Of a stretch of 13,529 bases of DNA, positions 1 to 8,665 are shown in pieces. Source of the DNA: JBNJEL01 sp051745835 (GTDB lineage: Bacteria > Bacillota > Halanaerobiia > Halobacteroidales > Acetohalobiaceae). The DNA lies in contig JBNJEL010000049.1 of assembly GCA_051745835.1 (NCBI GenBank), positions 1-13,529 on the forward strand. The letters run 5' to 3'. The notes beneath the pieces were generated by a model. The model did no database searches. It saw only the letters and a list, made by a program, of their open reading frames with translations, and was not told the origin of the DNA. How positions within the stretch are numbered: position 1 is the first letter of the stretch; each line of letters starts with the position of its first letter. A program made the translations under genes and the position numbers.

Positions 1-633
1 GAAGAACATGATTATCAGTGGGAGAGTTTAGAGTTTATGTCCGGTGAGAAAGCAGGAATTAAGAGTGTAACAATCCAAATTAATGGTCCTTATGCTTACG
101 GTTACTTAAAAGCTGAGAAAGGGGTGCATCGCTTGGTGCGGATTTCGCCATTTGATTCGTCAGGGCGGCGTCATACTTCTTTTGCTTCGGTAGATGTGAT
201 ACCTGAAATTGATGATGACTTAGATATTGAGATAGAAGAACAGGATCTTAAGGTCGAGACATATCGGGCTAGCGGTGCTGGAGGTCAGCATGTGAATACT
301 ACTGATTCGGCAGTGCGGATTACTCATCTGCCAACCGGAATAGTAGTCCAGTGTCAGTCCCTACGTTCGCAACATAAGAACCGCGAAAAGGCAATGCAGA
401 TCTTACAGGCTAAGCTCTTTGATTATCTCCAGGAGAAACAGGCTGAGAAGGTAGATGAGATTAGAGGAGAGAAGAAGGATATTAGTTGGGGGAGTCAGAT
501 TCGTTCCTATATCTTCGATCCTTATCAGTTAGTTAAAGATCACCGGACTAACTTAGAGATTAATAATTTACAGGCAGTGATGGATGGGCAGTTAGACCAG
601 TTGATTGAAGCTTATCTGAAAGAAGAGAAGTGA
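1..633 (+). CDS. prfB: Peptide chain release factor 2, C-terminal part (5' end outside window)
   Basis: Release factor 2 reads UGA and UAA stop codons and triggers hydrolysis of peptidyl-tRNA on the ribosome. The frame is open from base 1, so the gene begins upstream; an internal ATG at 37 is not the start. The 210 visible codons hold the SPF tripeptide that distinguishes RF2 from RF1 (bases 145-153, in HRLVRISPFDSSGRRHTSFA) and the catalytic GGQ loop (bases 280-288, in ASGAGGQHVNTTDSAVR). The SRSQHKNRE-like segment after it (here LRSQHKNREKAM) and the YQLVKDHRT C-terminal segment are also typical of the family. About the last 57% of a roughly 370-residue protein is present. The in-frame UGA autoregulatory frameshift site that many prfB genes carry near codon 25 would lie outside the window. 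The next gene starts 11 bases downstream, so transcription probably continues into the envelope genes. Confidence 0.97.
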   Translation, partial: EEHDYQWESLEFMSGEKAGIKSVTIQINGPYAYGYLKAEKGVHRLVRISPFDSSGRRHTSFASVDVIPEIDDDLDIEIEEQDLKVETYRASGAGGQHVNTTDSAVRITHLPTGIVVQCQSLRSQHKNREKAMQILQAKLFDYLQEKQAEKVDEIRGEKKDISWGSQIRSYIFDPYQLVKDHRTNLEINNLQAVMDGQLDQLIEAYLKEEK

Positions 634-644
634 GGTTAGAATAA

Positions 645-1331
645 ATGAAGAAGTTAATGGGTATAATTTTAGCAGTGCTAATCCTAAGTCAATTAGCACT
701 ACCAGCTTACTTCGGACAGCGGGTTGAGGTTAACTTAGCCAATCAGTTGATATCTTATCAGAGCTTAGAGGTTAATCTTTCTTCATATCCGGCACTTTTG
801 ATGTTAACAGGAGATGTACAACAGGTGCGCTTAACCGGTAAAGAGTTAGTGGCAGATGATTTAAGAGTTGCTGAGATCTACGCTGAATTTAGTGATGTTC
901 AGTTTAAATCGCTACTTAATCACGAACAGGAGCTAACTACTGGAGCTAATGATAAATTAAGAGTAGTGCTATTAGAGCAGGATTTAGAGAAGTATCTAAC
1001 AGCTAACTTATCATCACTACAGGAAGTACAGTTAGATTTAGGTTCTCAGCAGACAAAGTTAGCTGGCAGATTTGATTTATTTGGTAATCAGTTAGACCTT
1101 AAGTTGACTGGTAACTTTATATTACGCTCAGATTCGAAGTTAGCTTTTAAAGTAAAAGATTTACAGGTCGCAGAGTTGATGATACCAGGTGATGTAGTTA
1201 ATAGATTTATGGAAGAAACGGACTTAGTGGTCGATCTATCTAAGCTGCCGTTGCCTCTATCGGCTGATCAAGTTCAGGTTAAGCAGGATCAATTAATTAT
1301 TTTAGGTGGGATAGCAGGAGCAGATGTATAA
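645..1331 (+). CDS. Secreted DUF2993 (LmeA-like) family protein
   Basis: This is a 228-residue protein with an N-terminal hydrophobic segment (about residues 3-22, KKLMGIILAVLILSQLALPA) that reads as a signal peptide or membrane anchor. The rest is rich in Leu, Val and Asp and alternates like a beta-rich lipid-binding fold (DLRVAEIYAEFSDVQF, LDLKLTGNFILRSDSKLAFK, ending DQLIILGGIAGADV). That layout matches the DUF2993/LmeA family, whose mycobacterial member binds phospholipids in the periplasm. The assignment is by pattern only. A GAGGTTAG ribosome binding site sits 8 bases before the ATG. Its 3' end overlaps the next gene by 8 bases, which suggests translational coupling. The likely role is an extracytoplasmic lipid- or polymer-binding accessory for the downstream cell-wall polymer genes; that role is inferred from position. 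Confidence 0.75.
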   Translation: MKKLMGIILAVLILSQLALPAYFGQRVEVNLANQLISYQSLEVNLSSYPALLMLTGDVQQVRLTGKELVADDLRVAEIYAEFSDVQFKSLLNHEQELTTGANDKLRVVLLEQDLEKYLTANLSSLQEVQLDLGSQQTKLAGRFDLFGNQLDLKLTGNFILRSDSKLAFKVKDLQVAELMIPGDVVNRFMEETDLVVDLSKLPLPLSADQVQVKQDQLIILGGIAGADV

Positions 1332-3279
1332 AAAGTTCTTAGTTACTTTAATTATTATTGCTGTGTTAGCTGGCTTGATGATTGCTTATCAGCGTTGGCA
1401 GTTAGAGCAGGATGATCGGAGTGTGGAATTGATTTTAGATTTAGAACAACTGCAGCAACTTAGTTTACTTCCGAAGCAGGACTTAACTACGCTGTTAGAA
1501 AAGTACCGCAGTTTAGGTGTTACTTCCTTAGCAATTAATGAGGTAGACTTAGCTGATTTACAGCAGCGGGGACGGATTACTCTACTTTCAGCGTCAGAAT
1601 TAGATATATTACAGAGGGCAGCTGATCAGTCCTTGTTTTCTCGCTCGCAATTTAAAGAGTCAAGTCGGCGAGTCTATATTTCAGTTTTAGAAGAGGGCTT
1701 AGCTGATCAGCTAGAAGAATGGCTAACTGAATATTTAGGTGCTGGACAGGTTAGTAGAATTAATCAACGCTTATTAGCTGTCGAGAGTAGTGAGGAGCAG
1801 TTATTGCAGCTACCAGTTGGTTTTACTGCTCAGCAGTTAAAGTTAGCTCGTCAATCGGGGCTTAAGATAGTACCTAGGTTTAGCAATCGGACTGCTTTTA
1901 AATCTACATTAATTAAAAAGAAGTTCAGTACTCTGGCTCATCTACCAACTAATTTACTATCGCAGGTACTCTTTACTGGTACTGAGGTAGTGGGCTATCC
2001 TAAATTTTTAGCTACTACTGCTGATTTGATAGAACAGTATGATCTTCAGTTAGGGATAATTGAACCTTTCATTGCTGATCAACAGGGAGTTAACCAGTTA
2101 GCAGTGCAGCAAGGTATTGAGAGTTTGCGCGTGCATAGCATTACTCAAGAGGAGATGACCACTTTATCGATTGCGAGTGTAGCGGATCGCTATCTGAGAG
2201 CTGTACGTGAGCGAAGTGTACGAGGAGTCTATCTTAAGCCGTTCTTAAGTGCTAAGTCTGATAAATCAGCAGTTGAAGCTACTACGGAATTAGTTACTAC
2301 CTTAGCTACTCGTTTGAAAGTAGAAGAATATAGACTGCAGAAAGCTATACCATTGACTAAATTCAGTAGTAGTCGGGGATTACAGCTATTAATTAATTTA
2401 GGAGTTTTAGCAGCGCTGTTCTATCTTGTGGAGTATCTAGTTGCAGCTTACTTACCATTTCGGATTCCTGTGGGTTATAAGATTATTTTTTTCTTAAGCT
2501 TAGCTTTACTGTTAGCTTTAACCGTACAGAATTATCTACTCCTTAATCGCGAATTGACTGCTTTCTTAACTGCTTTGATCTTTCCGGTATTAGCTGTGAT
2601 TACTTCACTAGCTCCTTATTTAAATTATCAGACAACTGAGCAAAACCAGAGTAAGTTTACTTTATTAGCAGTAGTAGCACGAATTACTTTAATTACGTTT
2701 AGTGGAGTAATTTTATTAATTGCTAGTCTGGCAGATTGGCATTATTTATTACAGATTAGGCGGTTTAGAGGCGTTAAATTGGCTTTTATAGCTCCGGTGT
2801 TGTTAGTGGGAATTTACTATCTCTATCGGTCAACAGCTTCAATTAGTTCATTAAAAGATGTCTTAACGCGTCAATTAGAGGTTAAGGATCTCTTGATTTT
2901 GGTTGGCTTAGCTAGCTTAGGACTGCTTTATATTACGCGAACCGGTAATCAATCTATAATTCCTATCTTGGATGTAGAGGTGCTGATGAGACGCTGGTTA
3001 GAGGATATCCTGTTAGTTAGACCGCGTTTTAAAGCTTTTTTAATCGGTCATCCGCTATTGGTGTACGGTAGTTGGTTACTTATTAGGAAGAATCGTAGCC
3101 GCAATTGGGGATTAGGACTAATTAGCGCTGGAGTAATAGGACAGATTACTATCATCAATACTTTCTCTCATCTTCATACTCCTCTACAGGTAAGTCTTTT
3201 GCGAGCAGGTTTAGGTTTGATTTTAGGTGTAGTAATTGGATTAATGATGATCTGGCTAGATGAGGAGTTAGTGATATGA
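1324..3279 (+). CDS. DUF5693 family multi-spanning membrane protein
   Basis: This is a 651-residue protein with no assigned biochemical function. One N-terminal membrane helix (about residues 4-22) is followed by a large soluble region, probably extracytoplasmic (about 24-350). After that come nine or so hydrophobic segments (about 352-645, for example ALFYLVEYLVAAYLPF, IIFFLSLALLLALTVQNYLL and LGLILGVVIGLMMIWL). The soluble part contains TLLEKYRSLGVTSLAINE and RGVYLKPFLSA-like stretches typical of DUF5693 proteins, which regularly sit directly before csaB in clostridial and Halanaerobiales genomes. It starts with ATG preceded by AGGAG and overlaps the gene before it by 8 bases. Its TGA stop is part of an ATGA overlap with csaB. 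The topology suggests a transport, ligation or polymerisation role in making or exporting the pyruvylated wall polymer, but nothing in the sequence proves this. Confidence 0.8.
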   Translation: MYKKFLVTLIIIAVLAGLMIAYQRWQLEQDDRSVELILDLEQLQQLSLLPKQDLTTLLEKYRSLGVTSLAINEVDLADLQQRGRITLLSASELDILQRAADQSLFSRSQFKESSRRVYISVLEEGLADQLEEWLTEYLGAGQVSRINQRLLAVESSEEQLLQLPVGFTAQQLKLARQSGLKIVPRFSNRTAFKSTLIKKKFSTLAHLPTNLLSQVLFTGTEVVGYPKFLATTADLIEQYDLQLGIIEPFIADQQGVNQLAVQQGIESLRVHSITQEEMTTLSIASVADRYLRAVRERSVRGVYLKPFLSAKSDKSAVEATTELVTTLATRLKVEEYRLQKAIPLTKFSSSRGLQLLINLGVLAALFYLVEYLVAAYLPFRIPVGYKIIFFLSLALLLALTVQNYLLLNRELTAFLTALIFPVLAVITSLAPYLNYQTTEQNQSKFTLLAVVARITLITFSGVILLIASLADWHYLLQIRRFRGVKLAFIAPVLLVGIYYLYRSTASISSLKDVLTRQLEVKDLLILVGLASLGLLYITRTGNQSIIPILDVEVLMRRWLEDILLVRPRFKAFLIGHPLLVYGSWLLIRKNRSRNWGLGLISAGVIGQITIINTFSHLHTPLQVSLLRAGLGLILGVVIGLMMIWLDEELVI

Positions 3280-4370
3280 AGCGGATACTACTTGCTGGTT
3301 ATTACGGATTTAATAATGCCGGCGATGAAGCAATCTTATCTACTATTATTTCTGCTTTAAAAGAGCGGGATGCTCAGTTAGAATTGGTAGTCTTATCAGC
3401 TGCGCCAGCAAAAACTAAGCAGGTTTATTCAGTAGAGACTGTAGATCGCTTTAACCTGTTTGCGGTGAGCAAGGCTCTCTATCATAGTGATCTATTATTA
3501 TTAGGCGGTGGTAGTTTACTGCAGGATGTAACTAGTCGGCGGAGTCTACTTTACTATCTTGGTTTAATTTATTTAGCACGCCAGTTAGGAGTGCCAGTAA
3601 GTCTTTATGCCCAGGGAGTAGGGCCTATTGAGAGTAAATTAGGTAGCTTCTTAGTTCCACGGCTGCTCAATCAGGTGTCTAATCTTAGTGTGCGCGATCA
3701 AGATTCTAAAGAGTTGTTAAAGGAGTTAGGAGTTAGCCGAGAGATTAGAACTACAGTTGATCCGGTCTTTAATCTAAGGCTGCCTGAAGATAAGAGAGCA
3801 GAAGAGATTATAACGGCGGAAGGGATTAATTTAACAAAGCCAGTAATTGGAGTAACACTACGTCCGTGGGGGAATAATGATTACTTAACTACTCTCGTTC
3901 AGGTATTAGACCGAGTGGCTAATAGATTAGAAGCAGAGATTCTATTCTTACCTCTACATCATCCGGGCGATTTAGCTGTTAGTCGTAGAGTTAGTAGGTT
4001 AATGACAGTCCCCACTCAAATTGTGCAGAAAGAATATCGCCCTGAGGAAGCCGCTGCCTTATTTAGTCAGGTTGACCTATTAATTGGTGTGCGGCTTCAT
4101 TCACTAATCTTTGCAGCAATAAATCAGAGACCGCTAGTTGGGATTTCTTATGATCCGAAGGTTGATAGCTTACTTAGACAGTTAAACTTAGTTCCTGCAG
4201 GTAGCGTCGATAATTTAACCGCTGGTAAATTATATCAGCATATTTTAACTACTTACCAGCAGCGTCAAAAGTTAGAGCAACTGTTAGCTAGTAGAGTAAA
4301 AGAATTGCAGAGTAGAGTCCAAAAAGATTTAGATTTGATCTGTCAATTAGCAGAAACTAGGAGTGAATAG
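3276..4370 (+). CDS. csaB: Polysaccharide pyruvyl transferase CsaB
   Basis: CsaB transfers a pyruvyl group from phosphoenolpyruvate to a sugar of the secondary cell-wall polymer, creating the ketal that SLH domains of S-layer proteins recognise. The 364 residues show the family layout: an N-terminal GYYGFNNAGDEAIL loop (residues 8-21), the GGGSLLQD motif (77-84), AQGVGPI (112-118), TLRPWGN (194-200) and, in the second Rossmann-like half, GVRLHSLIFA (271-280) followed by the ISYDPK segment (290-295). Length and motif order fit the CsaB type. The ATG overlaps the stop of the DUF5693 gene as ATGA, and the TagA-type glycosyltransferase follows within a few bases. The protein is probably cytoplasmic, acting on lipid-linked precursors before export. 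The C-terminal 40 residues are charged and probably helical (QQRQKLEQLLASRVKELQSR). Confidence 0.93.
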   Translation: MKRILLAGYYGFNNAGDEAILSTIISALKERDAQLELVVLSAAPAKTKQVYSVETVDRFNLFAVSKALYHSDLLLLGGGSLLQDVTSRRSLLYYLGLIYLARQLGVPVSLYAQGVGPIESKLGSFLVPRLLNQVSNLSVRDQDSKELLKELGVSREIRTTVDPVFNLRLPEDKRAEEIITAEGINLTKPVIGVTLRPWGNNDYLTTLVQVLDRVANRLEAEILFLPLHHPGDLAVSRRVSRLMTVPTQIVQKEYRPEEAAALFSQVDLLIGVRLHSLIFAAINQRPLVGISYDPKVDSLLRQLNLVPAGSVDNLTAGKLYQHILTTYQQRQKLEQLLASRVKELQSRVQKDLDLICQLAETRSE

Positions 4371-4374
4371 GTTA

Positions 4375-5103
4375 GTGGAAGCAATTAAAGTGTTGGATGT
4401 TAAAATTAATCGCGTTGATTTAATAGAGGCAGTAAATAGAGTAGATGATTTAATTCAGTTAAGTGGTAGTAATTTAGTACTTACTCCTAATTCGGAGATG
4501 GTAGTATTAGCTCAACAAGATCGAGAGTTAAAGCAGATTCTTAATCAAGCAGAGCTGACTATTCCTGATGGCAGTGGTCTGCTGGTAGCTGCTCGTTTAT
4601 TAGGGCGTTCGCTTAAAGAACGGGTAACGGGGATTGATTTAATGAAGCAGCTCTTAGCTCTAGCGGCTCAAGAGAATTATAGTATCTATTTCTTAGGAGC
4701 TAAGCCGGAGGTTATTCAGCAGGCGCGCCACAGAGTTGTTACAGCTTATCCAGAGCTTAAGATAGTAGGAGTACATCACGGCTATCTAGATAGTACTACT
4801 GAAGCAGAAGTTATTAAGGAGATTAATGACCAAGCTCCGGACTTATTATTTGTAGGTATGGGAGCTCCCTTACAGGAGAAGTGGTTAAGTGCTTATCGCG
4901 ATAAGTTAGATTTTTCGGTGGGGATGGGGGTAGGCGGTAGTTTTGATATCTTAGCTGAGCAGAAAACGCGTGCCCCTCAGATTATCCAGCAGTTAGGTTT
5001 AGAGTGGCTCTATCGTTTACTACAGGAGCCAAGTAGGTGGCGGCGAATGTTGGCTTTACCTACTTTTATATATTTAGTGAGCAAAGAACGAGTTTTAAAT
5101 TAA
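4375..5103 (+). CDS. tagA: WecG/TagA/CpsF-family N-acetylmannosamine-type glycosyltransferase
   Basis: Family members transfer ManNAc or a related sugar from UDP to an undecaprenyl-diphosphate-linked GlcNAc on the inner membrane face, the second committed step of wall polymer synthesis. Key motifs are VLTPNSEM, IPDGSGLL, GIDLMKQLL, YFLGAKPE, FVGMGAPLQEKW and the basic C-terminal appendage GLEWLYRLLQEPSRWRRM. I chose GTG 4375 over GTG 4363 because the AGGAG site (4359-4363) runs into the earlier GTG. With the 4375 start, Thr37, Asp65, Gln167, Arg214, Arg221 and Arg224 fall at the same numbers I recall for the characterised Thermoanaerobacter italicus TagA, which supports the choice. With this start the gene follows the csaB stop after 4 bases. 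The exact sugar is unknown; the csaB neighbour suggests a pyruvylated ManNAc-containing polymer. Confidence 0.9.
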   Translation: MEAIKVLDVKINRVDLIEAVNRVDDLIQLSGSNLVLTPNSEMVVLAQQDRELKQILNQAELTIPDGSGLLVAARLLGRSLKERVTGIDLMKQLLALAAQENYSIYFLGAKPEVIQQARHRVVTAYPELKIVGVHHGYLDSTTEAEVIKEINDQAPDLLFVGMGAPLQEKWLSAYRDKLDFSVGMGVGGSFDILAEQKTRAPQIIQQLGLEWLYRLLQEPSRWRRMLALPTFIYLVSKERVLN

Positions 5104-5127
5104 ATTGATAGTTGGTGAGGCTTAAAG

Positions 5128-5973
5128 ATGAAGAAAGAAATAATTTATGATTATCTGGGATTAACTTTAGGCAGCGTACTTACAGCTATGGGGCTAGTAA
5201 TCTTTTTAGTACCAAATAAGATAGCAGCAGGTGGAATTTCGGGTCTTTCGACTGTGCTTCATTATCTATTTGATCTGCCTGTAGGATTGACAATGTTAAT
5301 TATTAATACGCCGATCTTTATTATGGGGGTTAAGGTGTTAGGCAGCAAAGTAGGTATTAGAACTCTCTATAGTACTTTAGTGCTTTCCTTAGCTACAGAT
5401 TATCTGCCTCCTTTTCTACCTTTATTGACGCATGATTCGCTGTTAGCTGCTATTTATGGTGGTGTCTTAGCTGGGATGGGTTTAGGAGTGGTTTTTCGCT
5501 TTAAGGGTACGACAGGAGGTACTGATTTAATAGCGCAGTTAATTAGGTATTATACTAACTTAAGTGTTGGTAAAGCATTGTTGGTGATTGACTTTCTGAT
5601 TATTGCTTTGGCTGCTATTGTTTTTGGTGCCGAGTTAGCATTGTATGCATTGGTAGCTCTATTTATTACTAGTAAAGTAATAGATTTGATCCAGGAAGGA
5701 TTTAATGTTTCTAAAGGAGCTTTTATTATCTCTGACCAGGCTGGAGAGATTAAAGAAATCATCTTACATAATTTAGATCGCGGTGTAACGGTCTTAGAGG
5801 GTAAAGGTGGCTATACTGATGCTAATAAGGCAGTGCTGTTGTGTGTTATTAGTCGTAGTGAAGTAGTTAAACTTAAAAATTTAGTCTCTGATTTAGATGA
5901 TCAGGCTTTTGTAATTATTACTGATGTACATGAAGTTTTGGGAGAAGGATTTACTGATAATAGTACTTTGTAA
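5128..5973 (+). CDS. yitT: YitT family membrane protein with C-terminal DUF2179 domain
   Basis: This is a 281-residue protein of the usual YitT length. It has a five- to six-helix membrane domain (about residues 8-190) with signature stretches FLVPNKIAAGGISGLSTVLH near residue 30 and RFKGTTGGTDLIAQL near residue 130. A soluble C-terminal DUF2179 domain (about 195-275) contains KGAFIISDQAGEI, RGVTVLEGKGGYT and VIITDVHEVLGEGF. The transported substrate of this widespread family is not established. The ATG at 5128 is preceded by a GGTGAGG ribosome binding site. The gene lies 24 bases after tagA and probably ends the first operon. No convincing intrinsic terminator is visible in the 102 bases that follow. 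There is no specific evidence that it belongs to the polymer pathway; it may simply share the transcript. Confidence 0.9.
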   Translation: MKKEIIYDYLGLTLGSVLTAMGLVIFLVPNKIAAGGISGLSTVLHYLFDLPVGLTMLIINTPIFIMGVKVLGSKVGIRTLYSTLVLSLATDYLPPFLPLLTHDSLLAAIYGGVLAGMGLGVVFRFKGTTGGTDLIAQLIRYYTNLSVGKALLVIDFLIIALAAIVFGAELALYALVALFITSKVIDLIQEGFNVSKGAFIISDQAGEIKEIILHNLDRGVTVLEGKGGYTDANKAVLLCVISRSEVVKLKNLVSDLDDQAFVIITDVHEVLGEGFTDNSTL

Positions 5974-6075
5974 TCTATTTCCTAAAATTGAAACCAGGAA
6001 CTAGTTGGTCAGTCGAGAAGTTCTATATAGAAGATAAGATTAGTCAATAATAGTTATGAAAGGTAGTGAGAGACC

Positions 6076-7281
6076 TTGTTTAGAAAACGGAGTATATTTA
6101 GTGTGCTGTTAGTGATTGGATTAGTCTTAGGAGCTGGATTATTAGGCTTTTTTATTAGAGATGTTCAGGCTGATGATCAATTAGCTGCAGACCAACTGAC
6201 ACAGAGTTTTACAACTTTTAAAAAGGTATTAGGTATTGTTCAGCAGTATTATGTTGATGAGGTGGATATGGATCAACTCTTAACCGGAGCAATTAAAGGT
6301 AGTTTAGATTCATTAGATGATCCTTATACTAGATATCTATCAGCAGAGGATTATCAAGAGATGCAGAGTAGTTTTGAAGGTGAGTTTGGCGGAATTGGTA
6401 TTGTAGTTACGATGAAGCATGAAGATTTGACAGTAGTTTCGCCAATTGAAGGTACACCAGGATCGAAAGCAGGATTACAAGCTGGTGACTTAATTACTAA
6501 AATTGATGGTCAGTCTACGGCGGGGATGACAATTAAAGAAGCAGTTAAATTAATGAAGGGTAAGCCTGGAACTGAAGTTAAGTTGACTATCAAACGTCCA
6601 AGCGAAGATGAAGATGAATCAGAAATAATTGAAGTACCGATTACTAGAGCAATGATTGAAGTACCACATGTTAAATCTGAAGTGAAATCAGGCAATATAG
6701 GTTATATTCGAATTAATCAATTTGCTGAAGAAGTAGGTCAAGATGTCCAGACGGAACTTAATAAGCTCCAACAGCAGTCAATAGATGGTATTATCTTAGA
6801 TCTGCGCAATAATCCAGGAGGGCTGTTAGAAGAAGCAGTGGAGGTTACTAGTAACTTTATTCCTAATGGGCCGGTAGTTCATATTAAAGAACGAACTGGT
6901 AAAGAGAATACATTATTAGCGTCATCTGAAATTGATCCGGTAGATTATCCTTTAATAGTCTTGGTTAATAAAGGTAGTGCCAGTGGTTCGGAGATTTTAG
7001 CGGGGGCAATTCAAGATACTGATAATGGAACTATAATAGGTACTCAGACCTTTGGTAAAGGTGTTGTCCAATCAGTGATTCCATTAGATGATGGTTCTGC
7101 TGTAAAGTTAACTACAGCTCGCTACTATACTCCCGAAGAGCGTTATATTAATGATAAAGGTATTCAACCAGATATTAAGTCAGAGTATGATCCGGATACT
7201 AAAGAGGATGATCAGTTAGAGAAAGCAATAGATTACTTACAACAGGAGATGAAAAAACGAGAGGTTAAACCAGCTAGTTAA
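6076..7281 (+). CDS. ctpB: C-terminal processing serine protease of the S41 family (CtpA/CtpB type)
   Basis: This is a 401-residue membrane-anchored protease facing the outside of the cell. An N-terminal membrane helix (about residues 7-27) is followed by a helical region (40-95), a PDZ domain (about 97-175, with FGGIGIVV, GSKAGLQAGDLITKIDG and GKPGTEVKLTIKR) and the S41 catalytic domain. Within it, LRNNPGGLLEEAV and NKGSASGSEILAGAIQD carry the nucleophile. I place the dyad at Ser303 and Lys328 (25 residues apart, in QTFGKGVVQ), with Gln332 four further on, the same spacing as in Bacillus CtpB. The start is TTG 6076; a GGTAGTGAG-type site ends 5 bases before it, and the nearby ATG at 6056 is in another frame. 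In Bacillus, CtpB cleaves SpoIVFA during sporulation, but vegetative family members also process envelope proteins. The following gene is its common partner. Confidence 0.94.
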   Translation: MFRKRSIFSVLLVIGLVLGAGLLGFFIRDVQADDQLAADQLTQSFTTFKKVLGIVQQYYVDEVDMDQLLTGAIKGSLDSLDDPYTRYLSAEDYQEMQSSFEGEFGGIGIVVTMKHEDLTVVSPIEGTPGSKAGLQAGDLITKIDGQSTAGMTIKEAVKLMKGKPGTEVKLTIKRPSEDEDESEIIEVPITRAMIEVPHVKSEVKSGNIGYIRINQFAEEVGQDVQTELNKLQQQSIDGIILDLRNNPGGLLEEAVEVTSNFIPNGPVVHIKERTGKENTLLASSEIDPVDYPLIVLVNKGSASGSEILAGAIQDTDNGTIIGTQTFGKGVVQSVIPLDDGSAVKLTTARYYTPEERYINDKGIQPDIKSEYDPDTKEDDQLEKAIDYLQQEMKKREVKPAS

Positions 7282-7316
7282 TCTCTTAAATTTAGTGTTA
7301 GATGGGAAGGTTTAAA

Positions 7317-8462
7317 ATGTTCATAGATTTATATAATAAAAAATTAGTTTGGTTACTATTAATTATATTAGTTACCTTAACAGCGTGTAGTGCTCCTTCT
7401 TCTGATCAATCACCGGAGATTAAAACAGTTGATTATACTGCCTTGAGTCAAGAAATTAAGTCAGAGGTGATTGATTATTGGCAGCAGCAGAGTTTAGATT
7501 ACAGTACGGAAGTGACTACCAAGGGTCAACAGCAATTAAAGTCAGGGACAGAACTTAGTTGGGAGCGGTACTCTAAACAGATTCGATTATCTTTTCCCAT
7601 TCGTAGATCCTTGGAATTAGATAGGATATTGGATAAATTTAGAACTAATTTAACTCAACAAGAGCAAGTGAGTGTAGAAGTTGAAGAGTTAGAGAGTAGT
7701 GATGACTTAACTCGGCATGTATTACGAGTCTATATTGAGCCGGAGGAGGTTGATGATACTCGACTTTTGACTTATCGTTTAGTTCTTAGTCAACCAGCAG
7801 TTGAGGCGAAGATGGCTTTTGTGATTGATGATTTAGGTTTGAATCGCAGTGGTACAGCAGAGTTAATGGAACTTGATTATCCGTTGACTACAGCAGTCTT
7901 ACCTCAGCGTTCTTACTCTCATGAGGATGCTTTAGCAGCAAAACGAGCGGGACATCAAGTTTTATTACATTTACCAATGGAGCCGCTTTCTGATGCTAAT
8001 CCGGGAGCAGGTGCTATTTATTCTGATATGTCTACAGCAGAGATACAGAAGACAATTAAACAGAATTTAGATAGTTTAGGAGTGAAAGTAACAGGAGTTA
8101 ATAATCATATGGGATCTAAAGTAACGGCTGATTCTCAGGTGATGGGAGCAGTTTTAGAGTATTTAAAACAGAAGGATCTGTTCTTTCTTGATAGTAGCAC
8201 TGCTCCTCAGTCGGTAGTAGCTGAGACCTCAGAAAAGATAGGTCAATCTTATGGATTGAATTATCTTTTTATTGATAATGTAGATAATAAGCAGCAGGTT
8301 AAACAGCAGATTAAGAAGTTATCTACTGTGGCATTGGAGAGAGGAGAGTTAATAACTATTGGTCATATTCGACCTAATACTATAACAGCAATTGAGGAAA
8401 TGATTCCTTACTTAAAGCAGCAAAGAATTCAGTTAGTTTATCTTTCACAATTAATTCAATAA
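7317..8462 (+). CDS. Divergent polysaccharide deacetylase family lipoprotein (YibQ type)
   Basis: The protein has 381 residues from the chosen start. Residues 10-24 form a lipoprotein signal peptide with lipobox LTAC (Cys24), so it should be lipid-anchored outside the membrane. After a charged N-terminal region (25-160) comes the divergent polysaccharide deacetylase domain (about 165-380), with AFVIDDLGL (Asp171/Asp172), LLHLPMEP (His218), GVNNHMGS (His264) and FLDSSTAP (Asp292) as the probable metal-site and catalytic segments. I prefer ATG 7317 because GGAAGG lies exactly 6 bases before it; the in-frame ATG at 7302 has no such site. The substrate is unknown; family members sit beside S41 proteases and EnvC-like hydrolase regulators and are thought to act in the cell envelope. 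It starts 35 bases after the protease gene and ends before a terminator, so the two probably form one transcript. Confidence 0.9.
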   Translation: MFIDLYNKKLVWLLLIILVTLTACSAPSSDQSPEIKTVDYTALSQEIKSEVIDYWQQQSLDYSTEVTTKGQQQLKSGTELSWERYSKQIRLSFPIRRSLELDRILDKFRTNLTQQEQVSVEVEELESSDDLTRHVLRVYIEPEEVDDTRLLTYRLVLSQPAVEAKMAFVIDDLGLNRSGTAELMELDYPLTTAVLPQRSYSHEDALAAKRAGHQVLLHLPMEPLSDANPGAGAIYSDMSTAEIQKTIKQNLDSLGVKVTGVNNHMGSKVTADSQVMGAVLEYLKQKDLFFLDSSTAPQSVVAETSEKIGQSYGLNYLFIDNVDNKQQVKQQIKKLSTVALERGELITIGHIRPNTITAIEEMIPYLKQQRIQLVYLSQLIQ

Positions 8463-8478
8463 TAGAACTTAATTACTT

Positions 8479-8517
8479 AACCTCGACTGTTTTTAAATAG
8501 TTGGGGTTTTTATTTTT
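8479..8517 (+). terminator. Rho-independent terminator after the deacetylase gene
   Basis: AACCTCGACT (8479-8488) pairs with AGTTGGGGTT (8499-8508) as a 10-bp stem with two G-U pairs and a 10-base loop, followed by TTTATTTTT. It lies 16 bases after the stop codon and ends the ctpB-deacetylase transcript. Confidence 0.85.
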
Positions 8518-8665
8518 AAGTTGTTGAATACTAAAATCATCAATATAAAAGAAAAGTTTTTTAATTTAGAATTATTTACTAAAGCAAGAATGTAGATTTT
8601 TTATTTAATAAATTAATAATTATCTGTTAAAATAAACAATAATTTAATAAAATTTGTGGTATTAT

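Noticed and set aside
1..60. Programmed frameshift site of prfB
   Set aside because: The visible part starts well past codon 25, so any such site is outside the window.
5550..5762. 70-codon open frame on the minus strand
   Set aside because: It lies wholly antisense within the well-supported yitT gene, has no ribosome binding site and no recognisable motif.
6021..6032. TTCTATATAGAA palindrome before the protease gene
   Set aside because: It is short, AT-rich and has no promoter at a sensible distance; no spacing of 16-18 bases gave both boxes.
6510..6695. 61-codon open frame on the minus strand
   Set aside because: It is antisense to the PDZ region of the S41 protease and shows no motif.
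8522..8528. TGTTGAA, one mismatch from a Spo0A box
   Set aside because: It lies right behind a terminator and over 130 bases before the putative promoter; a 6/7 match is expected by chance in AT-rich DNA.
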